Of a DNA stretch of 7,060 bases, positions 1-6,490 are shown piece by piece. Source of the DNA: Candidatus Dormiibacterota bacterium (GTDB taxonomy: Bacteria > Chloroflexota > Dormibacteria > Aeolococcales > Aeolococcaceae); NCBI GenBank assembly GCA_003136295.1, contig PLDZ01000050.1, positions 8,973-16,032 of the forward strand. Reading direction: 5' to 3'. The position numbers were made by a program, and so were the translations under genes. How positions within the stretch are numbered: position 1 is the first letter of the stretch; each line of letters opens with the position of its first letter. The notes under the pieces were generated by a model. It did no database searches, was not told where the DNA came from, and was given only the letters and a program-made list of their open reading frames with translations.

Positions 1-1956
1 ATCACCGAGCAGCTGGCCAAGATCAGCCTGTACGGCGGTGCCGATCCACCCCAGAGCATCGATTACAAGATCAAGGAGATCGTGCTCGGCAACGAGATCG
101 CGCTGAACTTCACCAAGAACGAGGTCCTCGACATGTACGTCAATCGGATCTTCTACGGCAACTTCGCCGTCGGTGTCGGCAGTGCGGCCGAGCTCTATTT
201 CCTTAAACCCGCGAGCCAGCTGGACCTGGCGCAGGCCTCGATGCTCGCCGGCCTGCCGCAGTCCCCATCCGCGTACAACCCGCTCGTCCACGACCCCAAC
301 GAGACTGTCAATCCCCTCGCGAAGAACCGCCAGAAATCGGTCCTGCAGGCGATGCAGGCGAGCGGCTACATCACCCAGGCGCAGGGCATCGCGGCGTTCA
401 ATGAGAAGCTGACCTTCCACTCGTGGAACGAGCTGCAGTCGCCGCCCAGCGACCTCGACTTCATCGATTACCTGCAGACCTATCTGAACGCGAACTTTCC
501 GCAGTACGCCAGCCCTGGTGGTTACGAGATCCACACCACCCTCGACCAGGCAAAGCAGAACCTCGCCTACACCACCGTCCACAACCTGGTGGCGGCGGAG
601 CGCGTCAAAGAGAACATGGGCGACGGAGCGCTGGTGAGCCTGAACCCGCAGAACGGTGAGGTCCTCGCCATGGTCGGCACGTGGAATTACGCGGACCCGT
701 ATTTCGGCCAGGTCAACGAGGCGGCGGCGGTCCAGCTGAACATGGGGTCGACCACCAAGCTGTTCACCTACACGTCGGCCATCGCGTCAACCAAGTTCAC
801 GATGACCACGCCGATCCTGGACGCCAGGTACGCGTTTCCGATCCCGGGGGCGGCCGCCTACAACCCGTATGACGACGACCGTCGTACCCACGGTGTCTGC
901 GAGCTCAAGCTCTGCCTCGGTAACTCGTTCAACATTCCCGCGGTCAAGACCGAGTACGCGACCGGTACGCAGTACATCGCGAATACCGAGCTGGCCATGG
1001 GTGTGACCTCGCTCAATCAGAACTGCAACTTCAACGGCCGGTCGTATGTGAACTGGCCGACAACGACCCAGTGGGCGGCGACCCTCGGATCGCTCACGTG
1101 TGGCATCACGCTGCTCGATCTCGCCGATGGGGCCGCAACGCTCGGCGATCTCGGAGTCCAGCACAACCCCATGCCGGTGACCAGCATCATGGCCCAGGCA
1201 ACGGGGCAGGCGGTCTGGACGTACAACGCCGCGGTCGCCGGACATCAGGTGATCCCCGCCAACGTCGCGTACATCATGGATGAGATCACCAGCAACGACA
1301 ACAACCGGATCAGGGAATTCGGACGCAATGGGTATCTGACCCTGAATCCGCGCCGGGTGAGCGCCAAGACCGGAACCGCCGACTTCTTCATGGACAACCT
1401 GACCGTCGGCTGGACACCGAACCTTCTCACCGCCGTCTGGGTCGGAAACGCCCAGCGCAGCTGTCTCCAGCCGAAGGACTACACCTACATGAAGAACCAG
1501 ATTGCGAGGGGTAACACCATCGAAGCCGGCGAGGTGGACAACTCCTATCCGTTCAGCCCGCGTGACCTGGCGCACTATGGGTTGAAGCCGCTCCACCCGG
1601 GCATCCCGGACTGCGGCCATCTCGACGGCATCGTCTCCGGATACAGCGGCGCCGCTCCCATCTGGCACGCATACATGTCCGCAGCGCTCAAGGGCGTTCC
1701 GGATACCTGGTACAAGCAGCCCGCGGACGTCGTCGTCGGATCCGGGGGCGGCCCCGGCGATGACGCCAACTTCTATCTCCCGGGCACCCAGCCCGGCGCA
1801 TCCACCAACTGCCAGTACTACGGCCCGGTCCCGGTCCCGACCCAGACCTGCACCTACGCCGGACCGTACCAGGCGGCGCCCCCGAACCCCAACCCGACGC
1901 CGAGCCCGTCGCCCGGTCCCAGCCCGACGCCGGTGCCCACCCCGCCTGGGCCGTAG
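1..1956 (+). CDS. Class A penicillin-binding protein, bifunctional transglycosylase/transpeptidase (5'-partial)
   Basis: This enzyme polymerises lipid II into glycan strands (GT51 domain) and cross-links the stem peptides (transpeptidase domain) outside the cytoplasmic membrane. The frame is open from base 1, so the membrane anchor and the GT51 catalytic Glu motif lie off the left edge; 651 residues are visible. Residues 1-8 (ITEQLAKI) match the TITQQLxKN motif. Residues 22-33, 41-71 and 75-97 match later GT51 motifs (KIKE, LDMYVNRIFYG, LAGLPQSPSAYNP). The transpeptidase domain starts near residue 208 and has all three active-site motifs: STTK (catalytic Ser250, Lys253), SFN (Ser309) and KTGT (Lys456). 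The GTG at 82 is internal and not the true start, because it would cut the GT51 domain. Oddities are eight cysteines in the exported part and a Pro/Ser/Thr tail over residues 628-651. It converges on the next gene with a 4-nt gap. Confidence 0.95.
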   Translation: MTEQLAKISLYGGADPPQSIDYKIKEIVLGNEIALNFTKNEVLDMYVNRIFYGNFAVGVGSAAELYFLKPASQLDLAQASMLAGLPQSPSAYNPLVHDPNETVNPLAKNRQKSVLQAMQASGYITQAQGIAAFNEKLTFHSWNELQSPPSDLDFIDYLQTYLNANFPQYASPGGYEIHTTLDQAKQNLAYTTVHNLVAAERVKENMGDGALVSLNPQNGEVLAMVGTWNYADPYFGQVNEAAAVQLNMGSTTKLFTYTSAIASTKFTMTTPILDARYAFPIPGAAAYNPYDDDRRTHGVCELKLCLGNSFNIPAVKTEYATGTQYIANTELAMGVTSLNQNCNFNGRSYVNWPTTTQWAATLGSLTCGITLLDLADGAATLGDLGVQHNPMPVTSIMAQATGQAVWTYNAAVAGHQVIPANVAYIMDEITSNDNNRIREFGRNGYLTLNPRRVSAKTGTADFFMDNLTVGWTPNLLTAVWVGNAQRSCLQPKDYTYMKNQIARGNTIEAGEVDNSYPFSPRDLAHYGLKPLHPGIPDCGHLDGIVSGYSGAAPIWHAYMSAALKGVPDTWYKQPADVVVGSGGGPGDDANFYLPGTQPGASTNCQYYGPVPVPTQTCTYAGPYQAAPPNPNPTPSPSPGPSPTPVPTPPGP

Positions 1957-1974
1957 CCGGCTAGGCTCCGGCCC
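1948..1974. terminator. GC-rich hairpin spanning two convergent stop codons, possible bidirectional terminator
   Basis: The arms GGGCCGTAGCC (1948-1958) and GGCTCCGGCCC (1964-1974) pair over 11 positions with one mismatch (1954/1968), around a 5-base loop (1959-1963). The plus-strand TAG (1954-1956) lies in the left arm, and the minus-strand stop (1961-1963) is in the loop. No T-run follows on either side, so it is not a classic intrinsic terminator. Its place between two convergent genes suggests it ends or stabilises both transcripts, which is inference. Confidence 0.5.
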
Positions 1975-2716
1975 TCCGCTGCCGTGCGCGCTCCCAGACG
2001 GCATCGAGGTCGTCGAGCATCGGCAGCTCAGGATTCGCTGCGATCGGAGCGACTCTGGCGTCAGCATCGGTGGGGGGCGCAAACGAGGCGTGCACATGAC
2101 AGACGACCACGTTGTGGCGCGCCGGCCGGCCGTCGACCTCGTCCAGGCCCAGAAGCGACCACCAGTAGTCGAGGGTCACGTCGGACGAGGCGGAGAGCAC
2201 TGCCGAGTGTGAGAGCAGCGGCAGCTCCGGGTTCTCCGAGTCCCCGCCCCCGAAAGCTCGGAGCAGCCGCGCGAACGACTTGCTCTCGATCTCGGCATCC
2301 ACCACGATCCGGCCGGATCCGTCGGGCGTCTCCTGATCGATGACTGCGTCAATCACCGGCACGCCGTCGAGCCTGACCCCAAATGCGTCGAGATCGAAAA
2401 GATCCGGGCGGACGCCCAGCACGCCGAATCCCTCGCCGGCGATGGAGTAGCGGCTCGCTCCGTCGAATTCCGCGATGCGGACCACGAGCGTCTCCGCGCC
2501 GACGGCACCGGCCGTCAGCGTTGCCCCCACCACCTGCCCATCGCGGACGGTGAGGTCTGCGTCGAAGGTCCGTTGCTCGATCCGCGTCGGCTCGTTCCCC
2601 GAAGCGGCGTCCTCGACGACGATCGAGGTCCGCTCCTCGAAGTGGATTCCCACGCGCAGCCCGAGCGGCGCGTCCAGACGGTCGAGGAGGCAACGGTAGA
2701 GCGCGCCGAGGGTCAT
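1961..2716 (-). CDS. Hypothetical soluble protein of unknown function
   Basis: I do not recognise this 251-residue protein. It has no signal peptide and no membrane segment. Residues 20-150 look like alternating beta strands (for example RVGIHFEERTSIVVED and ADLTVRDGQVVGATLTAG). An acidic C-terminal half follows, with a YWW at 184-186, a VVVCHVHASF strand at 203-212 and a final charged helix. A short motif, NPELP(L/M)L, occurs twice, at 162-168 and 228-234. The coding call rests on the long open frame, a credible protein composition and the clean convergent and divergent fit with its neighbours. The open frame runs further upstream, but that part lies opposite the rhomboid gene and is not counted. 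The ATG at 2716 is chosen. A GTG at 2755 (13 codons longer) is the main alternative, because a TATGGT box sits 6 nt before it. Neither start has a well-placed Shine-Dalgarno sequence. Confidence 0.72.
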   Translation of the reverse strand: MTLGALYRCLLDRLDAPLGLRVGIHFEERTSIVVEDAASGNEPTRIEQRTFDADLTVRDGQVVGATLTAGAVGAETLVVRIAEFDGASRYSIAGEGFGVLGVRPDLFDLDAFGVRLDGVPVIDAVIDQETPDGSGRIVVDAEIESKSFARLLRAFGGGDSENPELPLLSHSAVLSASSDVTLDYWWSLLGLDEVDGRPARHNVVVCHVHASFAPPTDADARVAPIAANPELPMLDDLDAVWERARQRRAGA

Positions 2717-2761
2717 CTTCGGCTGGATCGTCGCGGCGCTCCTGCCCGGTGGCACCGCGAG

Positions 2762-2767
2762 ACCATA
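2762..2767 (-). promoter_or_regulatory. Possible -10 box for the minus-strand hypothetical gene
   Basis: Read on the minus strand, TATGGT is followed by six bases and then GTG (2755-2753), which is in frame with the hypothetical gene. A -10 box this close to a start would give a leaderless or nearly leaderless transcript. I see no convincing -35 box. If this box is used, the protein begins at 2755 rather than 2716. Confidence 0.3.
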
Positions 2768-2811
2768 GCCGAAACATGCCTCGGGTCTGAGGGCGTCGCG
2801 GGTGCGATCGG

Positions 2812-2817
2812 TAGACT
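2812..2817 (+). promoter_or_regulatory. Possible -10 box for the rhomboid gene
   Basis: TAGACT fits the TAnnnT form of a -10 box and ends 7 nt before the GTG start at 2825. No Shine-Dalgarno sequence lies between them, so a leaderless transcript is likely if this box is used. No clear -35 is present about 17 nt upstream. It mirrors the TATGGT box of the divergent gene. Confidence 0.33.
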
Positions 2818-2824
2818 GAACCGA

Positions 2825-4204
2825 GTGACGGACGCGGCACCACCCACCTACGCCGCGCCGCCGCCCGGGCCGAATCCTGTCGCCCTGGCGATTGCCTACG
2901 ACCTGGTGACCCGATACCGGCTCAGGCTTGCCGACCAACGCGACGGCCGGCTCGGAGAGCTGCTCGGGCACTATGTGCTTGCCGCCGCCATGTGGAACGG
3001 TCCACGGGCCGCGCTGGTCGGGTTCTACGAGCCGCCCGCGGACCCGGCAGCGGCCGGCCCTGACCTGGCCGCGCGCTGTGACGCGGCGCGTCGATGGGGC
3101 CAGAGCCGCATCCACGAGCAGGGTGCGCAGGTGTGCGACATCCTCCTGGTCGCGCTCGGTCCACTTGCCGGGACGCTGTCGGCCGCCACCACCCCGGGCG
3201 ACCCGGTGCGGCTTGGCGTCGCCTGGGTCGACACGGTCAATGCCAACGCGGGCGCCGTGCTGCCGATCCCGCCTGGGATGCCACCGGTGGGCGAGTTGCG
3301 CGCCCGCGCGCGAGCGGTGCACGACGGGGCACCGACACCGACTCTCGCCGCCGTCGACCTCGCCGAGCGCCAGGCGGTCGCGGGCGGCTACGTTGCGCCG
3401 GTACGCCGCGCGATGGTCACCCAGCCGTACCTCACGTACGCGCTGATCGCGATCTTCGTGGTGATCTGGGTGCTCGAGTACACCACCCTCACACTCCACC
3501 CGACGTCGAGCAGTCCCGACATCTGCTCATGGGGGGCGCTCCCCAACGCCGTGTTCTATCCGGCCTTCGGCCAGAGCCCGGCGTGCGGTGTGACTTGGTG
3601 GCGCTTCGTCAGCAGTGCCTTCTTGCATGACCCCAGCAACGTGTACCACGTGCTCTTCAACAGCATCGCCATGCTCTTCATCGGCAGGCTCGTGGAGCAA
3701 CTCTACGGACGGCTTGTCCTGCTCGGGGCGTTCCTGATCACCGCAATCGGTGGCGGCCTCCTCTGGGTGGCGGTGAGCACCTTCGCCCCCAGCCTCCCGG
3801 GCATCACGCCCACGAGCATTTCCCTTGGCGCATCAGGTGGGATCGCGGGTCTGATCGGTCTGCTCCTCATGGTCGGAAGGGTGCAGGGAAAGAACGTTCC
3901 GGTTGGGATCACGCACACGGTGCGCAACTACGCGGTGACGGTCATCGTGCTCAATGTCGTCCTGACGTTCGTGTTCGGCCCGTCGCTCGACATCAACAAC
4001 TACGCACACATCGGCGGCCTTGCCTGCGGCGCACTGCTGGGCTGCATCCTCCCACCGATCATGTCGATCGGTGGACGCGATCACCGGATCGTCGAGAAGA
4101 TCGTGCTCTGGGGCGCGATTGCTTTCAGCGCAGTCGCACTGCTCTTCGCGTTGCTCAACCTCGCTACGGCGATCATGCACCCGCTGCCGCCGATCACCGG
4201 ATAG
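2825..4204 (+). CDS. Rhomboid-family intramembrane serine protease with soluble N-terminal domain
   Basis: Rhomboids cleave transmembrane segments inside the membrane with a Ser-His dyad. The 459-residue product has a first membrane helix near 202-222, a WWRFVSSAFLH motif and a second helix with HVLFN (His275, Asn279, the oxyanion-site positions). The GASGG motif carries nucleophile Ser337, and YAHIGG carries His395. The 58-residue spacing is normal for the family. Further helices lie near 298-320, 370-386, 393-413 and 426-451, so a seven-helix protein is likely. Residues 1-201 form a soluble, Ala/Arg-rich domain that I do not recognise; it ends in AAVDLAERQAVAGGYVAP just before the first helix. 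This resembles the extra-domain layout of Bacillus GluP/YqgP, but relatedness is not shown. GTG at 2825 is chosen because no better start lies nearby and the frame upstream enters the promoter region. Substrates cannot be read from the sequence. Confidence 0.92.
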   Translation: MTDAAPPTYAAPPPGPNPVALAIAYDLVTRYRLRLADQRDGRLGELLGHYVLAAAMWNGPRAALVGFYEPPADPAAAGPDLAARCDAARRWGQSRIHEQGAQVCDILLVALGPLAGTLSAATTPGDPVRLGVAWVDTVNANAGAVLPIPPGMPPVGELRARARAVHDGAPTPTLAAVDLAERQAVAGGYVAPVRRAMVTQPYLTYALIAIFVVIWVLEYTTLTLHPTSSSPDICSWGALPNAVFYPAFGQSPACGVTWWRFVSSAFLHDPSNVYHVLFNSIAMLFIGRLVEQLYGRLVLLGAFLITAIGGGLLWVAVSTFAPSLPGITPTSISLGASGGIAGLIGLLLMVGRVQGKNVPVGITHTVRNYAVTVIVLNVVLTFVFGPSLDINNYAHIGGLACGALLGCILPPIMSIGGRDHRIVEKIVLWGAIAFSAVALLFALLNLATAIMHPLPPITG

Positions 4205-4228
4205 GCGCGCCTGCTCAGCGGAACGGGG

Positions 4229-4588
4229 TCAGACCGCGCGCTCGCCTGCGGGATCGCCCCACAAACCCTCGAGGTCGTAGAACGTCCGCTCGCCCGGAAG
4301 GAAGACGTGCGCGATCACCGAGTCGAAATCGGCGCATGCCCACGACGCGTCCTTGAGTCCCGCGACGGCCAGTGCCCGCAGCCCATGCTCTTTGCAGACG
4401 TCGGTGATATTGTCAGTGATGGCGCGAACCTGGCGGTCGGTGTCACCCTCGCAGATAACGAAATAGTCGGCGATGGTCGTCTTCCCGCGGATATCGATCA
4501 TGACCACGTCACGCGCCTTCTTGTCGGTGGCGGCGGCCGCGATGATGCCGGCCAGATCGGTGGAGGTCATCCGATTCGCATTATGCAT
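4229..4588 (-). CDS. rsfS: Ribosomal silencing factor RsfS
   Basis: RsfS binds uL14 on the free large subunit and blocks its joining to the small subunit, which lowers translation when nutrients are short. The 119-residue product has the family hallmarks: ADYFVICEGDTDRQVRAI (canonical ADYFVI.SG.S.RQV.AI), then GLKDASWACADFDSVIAHVF and the C-terminal FYDLEGLWGD. Length is normal. The ATG at 4588 is chosen because AGGA lies 8 nt upstream; the later ATG at 4570 has no such site. This start overlaps the end of nadD by 8 nt (ATGCATAA), so translation is probably coupled. It is the last gene of the operon and converges on the rhomboid gene 24 bp away, with no clear terminator hairpin between them. 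The usual Glu-Gly before the conserved Trp is replaced here by a divergent GLKDAS stretch. Confidence 0.95.
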   Translation of the reverse strand: MHNANRMTSTDLAGIIAAAATDKKARDVVMIDIRGKTTIADYFVICEGDTDRQVRAITDNITDVCKEHGLRALAVAGLKDASWACADFDSVIAHVFLPGERTFYDLEGLWGDPAGERAV

Positions 4589-5195
4589 CGTCCCGATCCT
4601 GCAGGTACATGCCTTTCGCCGCGATGAGCGAGGCGACCACCGGAGGCACGAGGCCGTCGAGCGGCTCGCCCCTGGCGCAGCGCTCACGGACGTCGGATGC
4701 GCTGATGTCGGGCGAATCGATGCTGAGCAGTGTGGTTCGCGAGGCGGCGTAGCCGAGCCGGCTCAGCTCGGCCGGCGTCAGCGGCGGCGGGCCGCTGCGG
4801 TTGGCGATCACGAATCGCTCCTTGCCGAGCAGGTCGCCGGCACGATGCCACCTGTCGATGGTGCGCGCCGCGTCGGCGCCGACCAGCACCGAGAGATCCT
4901 GCTCCGGAAACTCGGATCGCAGCGCGTCCATGACATCGGCGGTGTACGAGACCCCACCCCGACGGATCGCGAGGTCGAGCACTGCCATACCGGGCTCATC
5001 CGATACATGGCAGGCTGCTTCGAGCAGTTCGAGTCGTTCCTCGGGCGTCGCCCGAGGCGGATCGCGCAACGGCGCGACCGCGGCGGGCACGAACCACACG
5101 GCGCCGGACCCGGTCGCGAGACGCGCCTGGCGGGCTATCGCCAGGTGGCCGTTGTGGACCGGGTCGAACGTACCCCCGAACACCAGGACCGGCAT
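4581..5195 (-). CDS. nadD: Nicotinate-nucleotide adenylyltransferase NadD
   Basis: NadD joins nicotinate mononucleotide and ATP to give nicotinate adenine dinucleotide and pyrophosphate, the step before NAD synthetase, in the cytoplasm. The 204-residue product is of normal length. It shows the nucleotidyltransferase start GGTFDPVHNGH (residues 7-17, with HxGH at 14-17), SYTADVMDAL (83-92), VGADAARTIDRWH (105-117) and the C-terminal ISASDVRER (164-172), which matches the ISSTxIR motif that contacts ATP phosphates. The family's P-P-H-K/R near residue 42 reads A-P-L-R here, so the usual His is missing. The ATG at 5195 shares one base with the obg TGA (TGATG), and no Shine-Dalgarno sequence is seen, which points to coupled translation. 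The long open frame upstream of this ATG lies within obg and is not part of the gene. Confidence 0.95.
   Translation of the reverse strand: MPVLVFGGTFDPVHNGHLAIARQARLATGSGAVWFVPAAVAPLRDPPRATPEERLELLEAACHVSDEPGMAVLDLAIRRGGVSYTADVMDALRSEFPEQDLSVLVGADAARTIDRWHRAGDLLGKERFVIANRSGPPPLTPAELSRLGYAASRTTLLSIDSPDISASDVRERCARGEPLDGLVPPVVASLIAAKGMYLQDRDDA
4597..4600 (-). promoter_or_regulatory. Ribosome binding site of rsfS
   Basis: On the minus strand AGGA lies 8 nt before the ATG at 4588 and inside the end of nadD. It decides the rsfS start in favour of 4588 over the in-frame ATG at 4570. Confidence 0.55.
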
Positions 5196-6487
5196 CAGGA
5201 GAGCCCGTCGTCGCTGTAGGTGAATTCGGCGTCCCCGATCCGCACCGTGTCGCCCTCGCGGCACCCGGCGGCCGCAAGGGCGGCGTCGACACCGGCGGCG
5301 GCCAGCTTGCGCTGGAGACGGGCCACCGCCTCCTCGTTGTCGAGGTCGATGCGCCCGACCATCCGCTCCACGAGCGCGCCCACAACCCGGAATCCGTCGT
5401 CCTCGCGGACGATGTCGTTGGTGACGACGCGCCGCGGCCGCGGCCGGTAGATGCGGTGCAGCCCGGCCGGCGCGGGACCGGGGGCGTCGCGAATCACGCG
5501 CCCCGCCAGCTCTGCCGTCGCGAGCAGGAGTTCGTCGCATCCGTCACCGCGCTGCGCCGAGATCCGGAACGACCCGGGGAACTCCACCGCCAGCTCCTCT
5601 GCGGCCGTGGATCCCTCCGGGACGTCGATCTTGTTGAAGGCCACCACCGACGGCCGGCCGGCCAGTTCGGGGCTGTAGGCCTCGAGCTCCGCGCGCACCG
5701 TCGCCAGCGCGTCACGGGCCGCATCAACACCGGCGGACGCATCCACGACATGGATGAGCGTGCGAGTGCGTTCGAGGTGGCGTAGGAACTCGAGGCCGAG
5801 CCCGGCCCCGTGGCTGGCGCCTTCGATGAGACCGGGCACGTCGGCGAGCACGAGGGTGTGCCCACCCTCCAGCTCGGCGACACCGAGGTTCGGGTGGAGC
5901 GTCGTGAACGGGTAGGCGGCGATCTTCGGGTGGGCTCCCGTCAGTGCCGCCAGCAGCGTCGACTTGCCACCGTTCGGCAACCCGACCAGCCCGATGTCTG
6001 CGATGAGCCGGAGCTCGAGATGCAGGTGGCGCTTCTCGCCGGGATCGCCCAGCTCGCCGGCGCGGGGCGCCTGGCGCGTGGCTGTGGCGAAGCGAGTGTT
6101 GCCCCGGCCGCCGCGACCCCCACGCGCCGCGAGTGCCACCGCTCCGGGCCGGTCGAGGTCGGCGAGCACGTTGTCCCCCTCGCGCACGATCGTCCCCACC
6201 GGAACATGCAGGGTTTGGTCAGCTCCGTGATGACCGGAGCGCTTGCCGCCACCACCGGCCCGACCGTCCTCCGCGATGAAGGAACGACGTTCGCGGAAGC
6301 CCGAAAGCGTCGTGTCAGTCGAGTCCGCCACCACGAGGACGTCACCCCCGCGGCCACCGTCGCCACCGTCCGGGCCGCCGTCGGGGACGTACTTCTCGCG
6401 CCGAAAGCTGACAGCTCCTCGCCCGCCTGACCCCGCCGCGACATCGATATCGACCTCGTCGATGAAGGGCGAGCCGCGAGTGGCCGT
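5195..6487 (-). CDS. obg: GTPase Obg/CgtA; start codon non-canonical or unresolved
   Basis: Obg is a GTPase that acts in large ribosomal subunit assembly and stress responses. From the chosen start the product has 430 residues. It shows the Gly-rich Obg fold (FIDEVDIDVAAG, SFRREKYVPDGGPDGGDGG, residues 8-165), G1 GLPNGGKS (169-176), switch I YPFTTLHPNLG (192-202), G3 DVPG (216-219), G4 NKID (285-288) and G5 SAQ (310-312). The C-terminal OCT domain runs from about 345. The frame is the rpmA frame, reopened after the TGA at 6493-6491. Between that stop and FIDEV there is no ATG, GTG, TTG or CTG. ACG at 6487 (followed by GCC) is used here because it is one transition from ATG and keeps the whole fold; ATC at 6463 is another candidate. 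The first standard start, GTG at 6334, would remove about 50 residues, including the conserved Gly-rich N-terminus, and is unlikely to be real. Confidence 0.88.
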   Translation of the reverse strand, partial: TATRGSPFIDEVDIDVAAGSGGRGAVSFRREKYVPDGGPDGGDGGRGGDVLVVADSTDTTLSGFRERRSFIAEDGRAGGGGKRSGHHGADQTLHVPVGTIVREGDNVLADLDRPGAVALAARGGRGGRGNTRFATATRQAPRAGELGDPGEKRHLHLELRLIADIGLVGLPNGGKSTLLAALTGAHPKIAAYPFTTLHPNLGVAELEGGHTLVLADVPGLIEGASHGAGLGLEFLRHLERTRTLIHVVDASAGVDAARDALATVRAELEAYSPELAGRPSVVAFNKIDVPEGSTAAEELAVEFPGSFRISAQRGDGCDELLLATAELAGRVIRDAPGPAPAGLHRIYRPRPRRVVTNDIVREDDGFRVVGALVERMVGRIDLDNEEAVARLQRKLAAAGVDAALAAAGCREGDTVRIGDAEFTYSDDGLS

Positions 6488-6490
6488 GGC

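Noticed and set aside
787..2097. Long minus-strand open frame opposite the penicillin-binding protein
   Set aside because: The plus strand carries a clear enzyme with all motifs; the antisense product is low-complexity Arg/Gly/Val and resembles nothing.
2717..3499. Upstream open frame that would extend the minus-strand unknown protein to 512 residues
   Set aside because: It lies wholly opposite the rhomboid gene, is rich in Arg/Gly/His as antisense frames of GC-rich genes are, and crosses the divergent promoter gap.
4205..4241. GCGCGC at 4205-4210 and 4236-4241 as a terminator stem between rhomboid and rsfS
   Set aside because: The sequence is self-complementary, the loop is 25 bases and no T-run follows; chance pairing is likely in such GC-rich DNA.
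4473..5219. Plus-strand open frame of 248 codons opposite nadD and rsfS
   Set aside because: It is antisense to two well-recognised genes, and its product has no recognisable domain.
5810..6430. Plus-strand open frame of 206 codons opposite obg
   Set aside because: It is antisense to the conserved Obg fold and GTPase motifs.
6445..6454. Palindrome TCGATATCGA inside the obg start region
   Set aside because: It is explained by the codons for DIDV, has no loop and no spacing that suggests an operator.
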